Shown piece by piece: positions 1 through 8,800 of a stretch of DNA of 64,000 bases. How positions within the stretch are numbered: position 1 is the stretch's first letter; every line of letters begins with the position of its first letter. Origin of the DNA: Bacteroidales bacterium (lineage in GTDB: Bacteria > Bacteroidota > Bacteroidia > Bacteroidales > UBA932); contig JAGCVJ010000011.1 of the NCBI GenBank assembly GCA_017962375.1, forward strand, positions 124,001-188,000, in the 5' to 3' direction. Both the position numbers and the translations under genes were made by a program. A model generated the notes under the pieces. The model did not search any database. It was not told where the DNA came from and saw only the letters and a program-made list of their open reading frames with translations.

Positions 1-915
1 TGCGCTCATTCCCGGGCGGAAAGGATCTTTCAGGTCTGCGTAGGACTCAGGGACTATCCTGACCTTCACTTCAAACGTGGTAGCCTGGTCCAGAGAAGCC
101 GTGGCGGAACTCTTGGAAGAATTGGCCACCTCGGTAACCACTCCGTAGAAATCTCTGTCCATATACGCGTCCACGGTGATCTTGGCGCTGTCTCCTGGAT
201 TGAGGCGGATAATATCGTTCTCGTTCACGTCCACCAGCACTTCCATCTGGTCGAAATTGGCCACCCTGAACATCTCGGTGCCGGCCATCTGGCTGGTTCC
301 CACAACTCTTTCGCCGAGCTCAACCGAGAGCTTGGAAATGATTCCGTCCATCGGGGAATAAATGGTGGTCTTGAGCAGATTCTCCCTGGCTTCCTTGAGC
401 CTGGCCTCGGCGCTGCTGATGTTGAAACGGGCGCCGTCCAGCTGCTGCTGGGCCACATCCCATTCGGCGCTGGCGTTCTCGTACTCGGCCTTGGAAACGG
501 TCTTCAGCTCATAGAGCTTGGAATATCTTTCAAAGTTCTGCTTTGCCCTCAGTGTCTGGGCCTGCTGTTGCTTGTAGGATGCCCTCACAGCATTCAGTGA
601 TGCCATAGCCTGATCCACGGCAGACAGGTAAATGTCCTGCTTGATCTTGATAATAAGGTCTCCCTTCTTGACGGCGTCTCCTTCTTTGACGTGAAGTTCC
701 ACAATTTCTCCGGACACATCGGGAGAAATCTTGACTTCCGTCACAGGCTGGATCTTTCCGTTTGCAGGAATGTTTTCCACGATAGTCATCCTGCTTGCCT
801 TCTGCGTTTCAACTATAGGCAGCTGGTTTTTCTTGCAGGTTTTGGACATTATCATCATCAGCACTATAACGGCTGCGGCAATTATCCACCAGATATTTTT
901 CTTTTTCTTCCCCAT
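1..915 (-). CDS. HlyD-family periplasmic adaptor (membrane fusion protein), partial
   Basis: Only the first 305 codons are in the window; the C-terminus runs off the left edge. An N-terminal membrane anchor (about residues 8-22) is followed by a lipoyl/biotinyl-like half (SPDVSGEIVELHVKEGD), a coiled-coil hairpin rich in Gln/Ala/Glu, the second lipoyl half (IYSPMDGIISKL) and the start of the beta-barrel. Family members bridge an inner-membrane exporter to a TolC-like channel. It starts 4 bases after the TolC-like gene, so the two are co-transcribed. It is most likely the adaptor for the C39 peptide exporter upstream. An RND-type pump adaptor is the alternative, but no RND pump gene is visible in the window. 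Confidence 0.9.
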   Translation of the reverse strand, partial: MGKKKKNIWWIIAAAVIVLMMIMSKTCKKNQLPIVETQKASRMTIVENIPANGKIQPVTEVKISPDVSGEIVELHVKEGDAVKKGDLIIKIKQDIYLSAVDQAMASLNAVRASYKQQQAQTLRAKQNFERYSKLYELKTVSKAEYENASAEWDVAQQQLDGARFNISSAEARLKEARENLLKTTIYSPMDGIISKLSVELGERVVGTSQMAGTEMFRVANFDQMEVLVDVNENDIIRLNPGDSAKITVDAYMDRDFYGVVTEVANSSKSSATASLDQATTFEVKVRIVPESYADLKDPFRPGMSA

Positions 916-919
916 TAGT

Positions 920-2245
920 TTATAGATTGATGGCTTTTCCTTTGTAGAAATCCAGGATCTTCAGCTCGAACAGATACTGGTATTTTGCCTGGTAATAGGC
1001 AGATACGGCTTTGAACAAGTTGGTCTTGGCAATGTTGTAGTCTGTGGCGTTCATCATTCCCACGTTGAACTTGTTCTCTGTATATGTGAAGGATTCCTGT
1101 ATGCTTCTCATGTTTTCCTTGGCGGCTTTCATTCTCTCGTACGCGTTCAGCGCCTCGTTCCAGGCGGTCTGGATTTCCTTGTAGAGCGACTGCTTCTGCA
1201 TCTGGAGAGTGAGCCTGCTGTTTTCAACCGCCAGCCGGGCATTTCTTGCGCTGGTGCGGGCAGACAGGGAATTGAAAACCGGTATGCTCAGCGAAAAGCC
1301 CAGCGACGGGTTCTTGTTGTGCTCGAACTGAGTGAAGAACGCTCCGCTCTGGCCGTCGGTATAGTAAGAGCCGTAGCCTGCCTGCACTGATAGTGAAGGC
1401 AGCATCCTGCCCCATATTGCTTTGTAGTCGTACTTGCTTTTCTCCAGGCTGTACTCAGCGATTTTAACCTGCGGCAGATCAAGCGCCTGCGCATAGATGT
1501 CCGAGGCCGTTCCTTCCGGAAGGGCGATCTCGGAGGCCGTGCTGTCTGGAGCCATTACATCGAAAGAGGCGGCCACATCGGCAGGCAGGTCCAGCAGCTG
1601 GATCAGGGTGAGCATATTGGTCCTCACGTCTGAAGACGCCGAAACCAGCTGAGACTTCTCGTTGGCAAGCTGGGCCTTCACCTCCAGAAGGGTGCTGTAA
1701 GCCTGGCTTCCCGCATCCACCAGCTGGGCTGTGCGTTTCACCTGTTCCTCGGTGCTCTTGCAGCTTTCCTCGGCAGACCGCTCTATCTCCCTGGAGAGCA
1801 AAAGCTGAAGGTAAGCCCTTGTAATCTGGATGGTTATGTCGTTCTTGATCTTCTCCACCTGCTGCTCGGCAATCTTCAGGGAAGTGGTGTTGCTCCTTAT
1901 GGAGTTGGCCTTGGAAAAGCCCTGGAATATTGTCGCTGAGGCGCTGAGGCTTCCGCTGGTGGACATGCTTCTCTTGTTCTTTATGATTTCCAGTGTCTGG
2001 AGATTGACGGAACGGCCCCAGCTCATGTTGTGGGAAAGGCCGGCATTCACGCTCGGCGCCAGATCCCACTTAGACTGCCTGGCGCTGTTTTCGGCCTGCT
2101 CCACTGCAATTTCTTCCATCTTTACCTGCAGGTTGTTTTCCCTCGCGTATTCTATGCACCGCTGCAAAGTCCAAGGCTGCTGCCCGAAGCAGTCTAGGCA
2201 GAAGCAAAGCAAAACGCAGGCAGATATCACTAGTCTCTTTTTCAT
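920..2245 (-). CDS. TolC-family outer-membrane channel
   Basis: A 441-aa protein with a signal peptide (MKKRLVISACVLLCFCLDCFGQQ) followed by the paired helical and strand repeats of the outer membrane efflux family, for example WTLQRCIEYARENNLQVK near the N-terminus and YNIAKTNLFKAVSAYYQAKYQ near the C-terminus. An upstream ATG at 2263 is possible, but MKKR at 2245 gives a clean signal peptide. A TATCTTTG box lies 5 bases before this start, so the gene may also have its own very short-leader promoter. It forms the outer-membrane exit of a tripartite type I secretion path with the HlyD-like adaptor downstream and the C39 ABC transporter upstream. Confidence 0.93.
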   Translation of the reverse strand: MKKRLVISACVLLCFCLDCFGQQPWTLQRCIEYARENNLQVKMEEIAVEQAENSARQSKWDLAPSVNAGLSHNMSWGRSVNLQTLEIIKNKRSMSTSGSLSASATIFQGFSKANSIRSNTTSLKIAEQQVEKIKNDITIQITRAYLQLLLSREIERSAEESCKSTEEQVKRTAQLVDAGSQAYSTLLEVKAQLANEKSQLVSASSDVRTNMLTLIQLLDLPADVAASFDVMAPDSTASEIALPEGTASDIYAQALDLPQVKIAEYSLEKSKYDYKAIWGRMLPSLSVQAGYGSYYTDGQSGAFFTQFEHNKNPSLGFSLSIPVFNSLSARTSARNARLAVENSRLTLQMQKQSLYKEIQTAWNEALNAYERMKAAKENMRSIQESFTYTENKFNVGMMNATDYNIAKTNLFKAVSAYYQAKYQYLFELKILDFYKGKAINL

Positions 2246-2327
2246 CCTCGCAAAGATAGTCATTTAATGGTTGTATGATACTATAATGAATGAAGGGATT
2301 GACTTTTGGCCAACCCCTTCATCCTTG

Positions 2328-2516
2328 TCACATAGCGTAAAATCTTGCCAGCTGCTGTGCAAGCTGGGGATTGCGCCCCTTGCGGATATCTTTTATCATC
2401 TTGACAATCATTCCAATGCCATACCCCAAAAGTTCCATGAACTTGGCAATGTCGGAGTCTTTTCCGCCCAGAACCATAATCTTTTCAGAAGCGGAAATCT
2501 CAATAAAACCTTTCAT
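2328..2516 (-). CDS. Double-glycine leader peptide B (bacteriocin-like)
   Basis: A 62-aa peptide. The leader MKGFIEISASEKIMVLGG matches the double-glycine consensus: Ile at -12, Ser at -11, Glu at -8, Val at -4, Gly-Gly at -2/-1. Cleavage after Gly18 would release a 44-residue core that starts KDSDIAKF, is amphipathic, has net charge about +4 and contains a GxxxG motif (GYGIG), a feature of the paired helices of two-peptide bacteriocins. It lies 10 bases after peptide A and downstream of a C39-peptidase ABC transporter that would cleave and export it. I know no named family for the core. Antibacterial activity is inferred from leader, charge and context; a signalling role is the alternative. 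Confidence 0.75.
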   Translation of the reverse strand: MKGFIEISASEKIMVLGGKDSDIAKFMELLGYGIGMIVKMIKDIRKGRNPQLAQQLARFYAM

Positions 2517-2526
2517 AGCCGCCCTC

Positions 2527-2736
2527 CTATCTCATTAAAGCGAATAGCGGCTTCCCTTCGAGCGCCTTCTTGTAACCCTTGTAGAAATCTTCTCCATAGG
2601 TGGAAATCACGTCTATGATGATTCCCAGAATCTTGGCGATTTTCCTGATTGTTTCGGGGCTCAATCCTCCCCGCACTTGGGATTCGTCTTCTTCTATACT
2701 GGCAAATCCTCTCATCATCAGTCTGTTGTCTTCCAT
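2527..2736 (-). CDS. Double-glycine leader peptide A (bacteriocin-like)
   Basis: A 69-aa peptide starting MEDNRLMM. The frame stays open upstream into the transporter gene, but this ATG is the first one after the transporter stop and leaves a 59-base gap. The leader ends ESQVRGG, with Val at -4, Asp at -8 and Gly23-Gly24. It shares an M(R/K)GF motif with the leader of peptide B, 12-13 residues before the Gly pair. The predicted 45-residue core (LSPETIRKIAKILGIIIDV...) is cationic (about +3) and amphipathic. Leader similarity, near-equal core length and adjacency suggest that A and B form a pair. Confidence 0.72.
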   Translation of the reverse strand: MEDNRLMMRGFASIEEDESQVRGGLSPETIRKIAKILGIIIDVISTYGEDFYKGYKKALEGKPLFALMR

Positions 2737-2795
2737 TTTCTTGTCAGTGCTAAAATTTTCCGGCAAGTTTGGCGCGCCGGATTCCGCCTTTATAA

Positions 2796-4940
2796 TCAAC
2801 CGGTCAATTGTATCAAGTTGTCGCACAGCCGCTCTAGCTCTCTGTCGTGGGAGATCACCACCACGCATTTTCCTTCCTGCTTGAGATGCTGCAGAAGATG
2901 AAGGAAAGAATCTTTCCCGCCGCTGTCCATATTGGAGGCCGCCTCGTCAAATATCATGACGGGAGTGTCGGCATACAGCATCCTGGCAACCAGAATCATC
3001 TGCTTTTCCCCTCCCGACAGAGCCACTCCGCAAGGCCCGGCATCCGAAAGCAGGCCCTTGTCCAGATGTTCCAGCATAGGGCCCATTCCGGCCATAAGGG
3101 CCGCCTTGAGAGCCTTTTTCAGCTCTTTTTCATCTATTTTTTCCTCCGTTCTTCCCGGAGTCATCGCGATGTTGTCAAAGATGGTGGCATTGAACAGGTG
3201 AGATCTTTGTGGGGCTATAGATATGGCGCCCCTCCAGCAAGTAGAATCGATACTAGAAATATCAATGCCACCGTAAGTTATCTTGCCGCTTACGGGAGTG
3301 CAGTCTCTGAGCATCAAAGCGGCAATGGTGCTCTTTCCGCTTCCGTTAGGGCCCTGTATGCAGTTTATGCTTGAGCCCTTGAGCTGCAGGTTCAGGTTAT
3401 GGAGCAGCCTCCGCCCTCCCGGGTATCGGAATTCTACATCCCTGAATTCCAGGACGGCGCCACTCCCCGGCAATATGGTAACCGGGGCTTTTGCGCCGCC
3501 GCTTTGAATGGAGTTGAAAGAAGCGGTTATGTCGTATATTCTGTCTGAAGCCACAAGGGCCTCGTTCATAAGAGAGTCGAATCCTACAAGGGAGGTGGCG
3601 GAGGAAATGAAGAAGGCGCTAAGGGTGTAGAACGAAACCAGCTCTCCCAGGCTGAGCCTGCCGCCAATCACTCCGGTGCCTCCCACAACCAGAATAAGGC
3701 TCATTATCACCTGAGAGGCTCCGTTTCCTATCCCGTTTATTGCCGCGGTTATCTTGCCAAAGCTGAATCCCTTGAAAATCAAGTTGCTGAAGCTGCTGTT
3801 GAACTTGAGGGCGGACGGATTCACCCCAAAGTGGCGGATAGCCGCCTGGCCTTCTATGCTGTCTATGACATCGCTCTCGAAAGCGGCAGAGGCGGCCATC
3901 ACCTTGCGGCTCATCTTCCGGTTCAGCCTGTCCGCCGTTCCCAGCAGCACAAGATAAACCGGAATGCAGGCGGCCAGAACCGCGGCCAGCCGGCTGTAGA
4001 AGGTAAACATCAGAGCCGTAACCACGGCAAGAGTGGCCACGCACACTCCGAGCGACACCATCCCCTCGCAGATGAAAGCCCTGATCTTGCCGGTGTCGGA
4101 AAGCCTGGATTCCAGCTCTCCCTTTGGATAGTCCCTGAAAAATCTCTCGTCCATCCTGAGAATTCTTCTCATGAAACCCATAATCAGCGACGAGTCTATG
4201 GCTATTCCTCCCTGAAGAAGGTAAAGGTCTCTCATATAGCCAATCAGAAGTGACACCGGAATCAGGGCGGCAAGAATGCAGGCCACTGCAGCTAGAGCCG
4301 AGGAGCTTCCTCCGGGCAGTATCTTGTCTATGAGCATCTGCAGAAGAAGGGAGTTGCATATTCCTATGGCAGTCAAAGAAATGGAACCCGCAAAAGAGAG
4401 AACAATCTCCCTGCGGTGGAAGGCCATAAGCCTGAGCAGCCTTGCCGTTCTGCTCTCGGCTTTTTCCGCTGCACAGATTCCCTCTCCCGCGCACATTATT
4501 ACTATGTAGCCGCTCCACATCTGTGCAAAATCCGCAATATTCACCCGCCTAATTCTTTCTTTTGCGGGGTCCATAATCTCCAGGCTCTTCTTCCCGGTCT
4601 TGAAAATGACCACATAATGAAGCATTCCTTCCTTAGACACCGTATGCGCTATCACCGGAGCCTTGGAAGATGACAGCATCCTGAGCTTGGCGGTCTTTGC
4701 CGCAGTGTCTGAAAGGTCTATCCCCTCTGCCTTCAAAGCCTTGGCGCACAGGCCCACGGCAGCTGCCCCGTCTGTCAGCCCCTGGAGGCTGATGCCGTTA
4801 GGGGAGCAGCCGCACTCCCGGCGGAAGCGGCTCAGCGGAAGCCTTATGCCCCACCATGCCGCCACGCTTGCCAGGCAAGCTGCGCCGCAGTCGTAAGAAT
4901 CTGTCTGCCTTATATGTATCTTCCTTCTCATTGCATTCAA
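2796..4940 (-). CDS. Peptidase C39-containing ABC transporter (peptide export)
   Basis: A 714-aa protein, the usual length of a peptidase-containing ABC transporter. The N-terminal C39 domain (1-150) has the catalytic Cys18 in YDCGAACL, His108 in MLHYVV and Asp124 in MDPA. A membrane domain (about 170-450) and an ATPase domain follow, the latter with Walker A GPNGSGKST, signature LSGGEKQM, Walker B VMIFDEAAS and H-loop VVISHDRE. All catalytic elements are intact. Such proteins cut double-glycine leaders and export the core peptide. The two genes directly downstream encode double-glycine peptides, then TolC and HlyD partners. An in-frame ATG at 4931 is an alternative start. Confidence 0.95.
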   Translation of the reverse strand: MNAMRRKIHIRQTDSYDCGAACLASVAAWWGIRLPLSRFRRECGCSPNGISLQGLTDGAAAVGLCAKALKAEGIDLSDTAAKTAKLRMLSSSKAPVIAHTVSKEGMLHYVVIFKTGKKSLEIMDPAKERIRRVNIADFAQMWSGYIVIMCAGEGICAAEKAESRTARLLRLMAFHRREIVLSFAGSISLTAIGICNSLLLQMLIDKILPGGSSSALAAVACILAALIPVSLLIGYMRDLYLLQGGIAIDSSLIMGFMRRILRMDERFFRDYPKGELESRLSDTGKIRAFICEGMVSLGVCVATLAVVTALMFTFYSRLAAVLAACIPVYLVLLGTADRLNRKMSRKVMAASAAFESDVIDSIEGQAAIRHFGVNPSALKFNSSFSNLIFKGFSFGKITAAINGIGNGASQVIMSLILVVGGTGVIGGRLSLGELVSFYTLSAFFISSATSLVGFDSLMNEALVASDRIYDITASFNSIQSGGAKAPVTILPGSGAVLEFRDVEFRYPGGRRLLHNLNLQLKGSSINCIQGPNGSGKSTIAALMLRDCTPVSGKITYGGIDISSIDSTCWRGAISIAPQRSHLFNATIFDNIAMTPGRTEEKIDEKELKKALKAALMAGMGPMLEHLDKGLLSDAGPCGVALSGGEKQMILVARMLYADTPVMIFDEAASNMDSGGKDSFLHLLQHLKQEGKCVVVISHDRELERLCDNLIQLTG

Positions 4941-4944
4941 AAGA

Positions 4945-4996
4945 AGGGTGCCGGAAAAAGCCCGTTTGTCCGATGTAGAAGAAAACCCGGCACCCT
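4945..4996 (-). promoter_or_regulatory. Intercistronic hairpin before the C39 transporter
   Basis: A perfect 10-bp inverted repeat: AGGGTGCCGG at 4945-4954 and CCGGCACCCT at 4987-4996, with a loop of 32 bases. On the minus-strand transcript it begins 7 bases after the stop of the 45-aa peptide gene and ends 4 bases before the transporter ATG, followed by the T-rich TCTTTTG. It could be an attenuator or an mRNA processing/stability element separating the first small gene from the rest of the operon. Confidence 0.55.
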
Positions 4997-5003
4997 GAGA
5001 AAA

Positions 5004-5141
5004 TTATGATAACAACACACTCAAAGTGCCAATGCAAATAGCTGTACCTATAATTATCGCGATGATATAGAGGGCCGAGCCGCCCCTTGCTATTCTCAGC
5101 GACGCCCATTCCGGGCTGCGTGACAATTCACTCCCTTCCAT
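5004..5141 (-). CDS. 45-aa membrane peptide at head of export operon
   Basis: A short ORF starting MEGSELSRSPEWASL. Residues 15-21 (LRIARGG) give a basic stretch and a Gly-Gly pair; residues 22-45 are almost entirely hydrophobic and ample for one membrane span. It is the first ORF after a good Bacteroidota promoter (ATG 22 bases after the -7 box) and lies 63 bases before the transporter. Two readings are possible: a small immunity-type membrane protein for the bacteriocin-like pair, or a third exported peptide cut after the Gly pair. The leader lacks Glu at -8, which favours the first. The ORF is short, so it could be untranslated. Confidence 0.5.
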   Translation of the reverse strand: MEGSELSRSPEWASLRIARGGSALYIIAIIIGTAICIGTLSVLLS

Positions 5142-5163
5142 CTTTCTTGCGTTTTAGACTTTG

Positions 5164-5196
5164 CAAAGATGGGGGAGGAGAACAGGCTTCTCCAAA
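5164..5196 (-). promoter_or_regulatory. Predicted promoter of the peptide-export operon
   Basis: On the minus strand, TTTG (5196-5193), a 21-base spacer and CATCTTTG (5171-5164). This matches the Bacteroidota primary sigma consensus TTTG-N19-21-TAnnTTTG with one mismatch. The first ORF starts 22 bases after the -7 box. Confidence 0.6.
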
Positions 5197-5218
5197 CCAT
5201 TCGGTAAAATTGACGCGT

Positions 5219-5236
5219 TACAATCGTACGATTGTA
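5219..5236. promoter_or_regulatory. 18-bp perfect palindrome, candidate operator
   Basis: TACAATCGTACGATTGTA is a perfect palindrome, with each half containing ACGATTGT. Its centre lies about 70 bases before the predicted start of transcription of the peptide-export operon and 34 bases beyond the end of cvpA. It has the size and symmetry of a dimeric regulator site. No regulator gene lies next to it. Confidence 0.5.
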
Positions 5237-5261
5237 CAAAAAAGGGGAACTTTTTTCAGTT

Positions 5262-5765
5262 TTAGCTGATATTCGAGAACAGCTGCCTTACAAAAGGCAT
5301 GATCTTGTCTGCCGCGGCGTTTAAATAAGCGTAGGCTTTGCTTGCCTTCAGAACCTCGGGAACCTCTACATTCATGGTTTCCAGAGCGCCGTCAACCAGA
5401 GAGGCCACAGCTACCAGTATCAGAGCAACTTTCACTACGCAGAACACGGCTCCCAGGAACTTGTTCAAGCCGCCCAGAACGGTCAGGTTCATAACCTTCT
5501 CCAGCAGTTTTCCCAGCAGGTGGCATACAATGATTATTACAACCACCAGCAAGATGAATGAGACGATCTTTACGGCTGAGGCGGAATCCTGGGCCCCGAA
5601 AAGGCCGATTGCCCATTCGGATACTGAAGGCGTGAGCTTGGATGCTCCCCAGATGCCTATCAAAACTCCGAGTATAGATATCAGCTGGGCCAGAAATCCT
5701 TTGTAAATGCCCCATATCGCTGCCGCTATTCCAAGCGCAATTACAACTATATCAATCCAATTCAT
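5262..5765 (-). CDS. CvpA family membrane protein
   Basis: A 167-aa protein with about four membrane segments and the N-terminal pattern of the CvpA (colicin V production) family: MNWIDIVVIALGIAAAIWGIYKGF with the conserved NxxD and GxxxGF. The family is widely conserved in Bacteroidota; its molecular role is poorly defined. A TATCTTTG box on the minus strand (5794-5787) can serve as its -7 element. It is divergent from ileS, and its 3' end faces the operator/promoter of the peptide-export operon. Despite the family name, nothing ties it functionally to that operon beyond position. Confidence 0.88.
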   Translation of the reverse strand: MNWIDIVVIALGIAAAIWGIYKGFLAQLISILGVLIGIWGASKLTPSVSEWAIGLFGAQDSASAVKIVSFILLVVVIIIVCHLLGKLLEKVMNLTVLGGLNKFLGAVFCVVKVALILVAVASLVDGALETMNVEVPEVLKASKAYAYLNAAADKIMPFVRQLFSNIS

Positions 5766-5807
5766 AGCATGACGGTTTAAACATTACAAAGATATGCGAA
5801 AAAAAAC

Positions 5808-5815
5808 TAAATTTG
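5808..5815 (+). promoter_or_regulatory. -7 promoter box upstream of ileS
   Basis: TAAATTTG, an exact match to the Bacteroidota -7 consensus, 25 bases before the ileS ATG. No clear -33 TTTG is present at the usual distance. Confidence 0.5.
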
Positions 5816-5840
5816 TCACCTTAAAACAAACTATATAGAT

Positions 5841-8800
5841 ATGGGTTTTGCAGAATACAAGAAATTTGATCCTGTAGAGATTGGAAAGCAGGTCCTGGAG
5901 AAATGGAAGCAGGAAAGGTGTTTTGAGAATGTGGTCAAGGCCAGAGAGGGTGCTCCCAAGTTCGTTTTCTTCGAGGGTCCGCCTTCCGCAAACGGAAAGC
6001 CTGGCATTCACCACGTTATGGCAAGGAGCATCAAGGACGCTTACTGCCGCTACAAGACTCAGAGAGGTTTTCTGGTCAACCGCAAGGCCGGCTGGGACAC
6101 TCACGGGCTTCCTGTGGAGCTGGGAGTTGAGAAGATGCTCGGGATCACAAAGGAAGACATCGGGAAGAAGATATCTGTAGATGAATACAATCTGGCCTGC
6201 CGCAAGGAGGTTATGAAATACACGGCGGAGTGGGTGGCCCTGACCGAGCAGATCGGCTACTGGGTGGATATGGAAAAACCTTACATCACCTACGACAACC
6301 GCTATATAGAAACTTTGTGGTACCTTCTCAAAGATCTGTACAACAAGGGTTTGCTCTATAAAGGTTATACCATTCAGCCATATTCTCCGGCTGCCGGAAC
6401 AGGCCTTAGCTCTCACGAGCTGAACCAGCCTGGCTGTTATCGCGATGTGAAAGACACCACCGCCACCGTGCAGTTCCAGGTGAAAAAAGACGAGAAGAGC
6501 GCCTTCCTTTTCAAGGGAGTGAACGTTATCGGCGAACAGTCTCCGGAAAATGAGCTCAGTGAAGGGGAGCTTTTCTTCATTGCATGGACTACAACCCCGT
6601 GGACTCTTCCTTCAAACGTGGCTTTGTGCGTAGGCCCTAACATAGAATACGTTAGGGTTGCCGCATCCAATCCTTATTCCGGCAAACAGGCAATCTACAT
6701 AGTGGCAAAAGACCTTGTTGAGGTCAACTTCAAGAAGGTTGAGCACAAGGTTCTGGACAGCTTCAAGGGCAAGGCTCTGGAAGGAGTGAAATACTTCCAG
6801 CTGCTGCCTTGGATTCTCCCTGAAGAGAACACTATGAGAGTTATCTGCGGAGATTTTGTATCTACGGAAGAAGGTACCGGCATTGTGCACATAGCTCCTA
6901 CTTTCGGAGCGGACGACGACCGCGTGGGCAAGCAGAACAACATTGCCCCGTTCACCCTCAAGGACAAGGAGGGAGTTTGGAGGCCTATGGTTGACCGCAC
7001 GGGCAAGTTCTTCAGGATTGAAGACCTGGACGAGGAATTCGTGAAAACCAGGGTTCAGGACAGCTATCTCAAATATGCCGGAAGATATGTAAAGAACGCT
7101 TACGATTCTTCGCTTGCTCCTGACGCTGAGACTCTTGACGTTGACATTTGCGTTCAGATGAAGATGGAGGGCAAGGCTTTCAAGATAGAAAAGCACGTGC
7201 ACTCCTATCCTCACTGCTGGAGAACTGACAAGCCGGTTCTCTACTATCCTCTGGACAGCTGGTTCATCAGGGCAACCGCCGTTAGGGACGAGATGATCGA
7301 GCTCAACAAGCAGATAAACTGGAAGCCGGAAGGCACCGGAACCGGAAGATTCGGAAAGTGGCTGGAGAACCTGCAGGACTGGAACCTTTCCAGAAGCCGC
7401 TACTGGGGCACTCCGCTTCCTATATGGAGAACTGAAGACAAGAAGGAGGAAAAGTGCATAGGCAGCGTCGCTGAGCTTTACGAGGAGATCGACAAGGCTG
7501 TCTCTGCCGGAGTTATGAAGAGCAATCCTCTCAGGGACAAGGGCTTTGTTCCGGGAGACTTCAGCGATGAGAACTACTTCAAGATAGACATTCACAAGCC
7601 TTATATAGATGACGTTGTGCTGGTTTCCGGGAGCGGAAAGCCTATGCACAGGGAAAGCGACCTGATTGACGTATGGTTCGATTCCGGCGCAATGCCTTAC
7701 GCCCAGGAAACCCTCAAGGCTCTGGGAACCCCGGAGTTCGGCCAGACTGCAGACTTCATCGCCGAGGGAGTGGACCAGACAAGAGGCTGGTTCTACACTC
7801 TGCACGCCATCCATACAATGGTTTCTCATACTCCTGCCTTCAAGACCGTGGTTTCCAACGGACTGGTTCTGGACAAGAAGGGCGAGAAGATGAGCAAGAG
7901 GCTGGGCAACGCAGTGGATCCTTTCGACCAGCTGGAGAAATACGGTGCAGACGCCCTCAGATGGTATATGCTTACCAACGCCCAGCCTTGGGACAACCTC
8001 AAGTTCGACGAGGCCGGAGTGGATGAGGTAAGGCGCAAGTTCTTCGGCACTCTCTACAACACATATTCCTTCTTCGCTCTCTACGGCAACGTGGACGGCT
8101 TCACCGGCAGGGAGGAGGAAGTTCCTGTAGAGCAGAGGCCTGAGATAGACCGCTGGATTATCTCCTATCTGAATTCCCTGATTAGAGACGTGAAAGCCTG
8201 CTACGACGACTATGACGTAACCACGGCCGGAAGAAAGATCCAGGAGTTTGTCTGCGACCACCTTAGCAACTGGTATGTAAGGCTCAACCGCAAGAGATTC
8301 TGGGGAGGCACCATGAACCAGGACAAGCTGGCCGCTTACCAGACTCTCTACAGCTGTCTGGAGGCCGTTGCCATTCTGGCTGCTCCTATTGCTCCGTTCT
8401 ACACTGAGAGGCTGTTCCTCGACCTTAACGCCGTATCCGGACGCCACAGCGAGCCTTCTGTTCACATGGCTCTGATGCCAAATGAGAACGAGAGCCTGAT
8501 AGACAAGGATCTGGAAGAGAGAATGGCCCTTGCCCAGAAGAGCACCTCAATGGTTCTGGCCCTTAGAAGAAAGGTGAACATCAAGGTGCGCCAGCCTCTT
8601 GCCAAGCTGATGATTCCTGTAATCGATTCCAAGGTTCAGGACCAGCTCCAGAAGGTTCAGGGCATCATCCTCAGCGAAGTGAACGTGAAAGAAATTGAAT
8701 ATATCACCAACACAGAGGGCCTGATTACAAAGAAGATAAAGCCTATGTTCAAAACATTGGGCAAAAAATATGGCAAACAGATGAAGGAGATTTCATCCGC

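Noticed and set aside
5262-5765. CvpA as part of the bacteriocin-like system
   Set aside because: The family name suggests colicin production, but CvpA is a general conserved gene here and is separated from the operon by the operon's own promoter.
5766-5840. T-box or other tRNA-sensing leader for ileS
   Set aside because: The leader after the predicted promoter is only about 25 bases, too short for a T-box.
6612-8465. Long open frame (617 codons) on the minus strand
   Set aside because: It lies wholly inside ileS, whose product is a clear synthetase. The antisense translation shows no domain and results from the codon bias of the plus strand.
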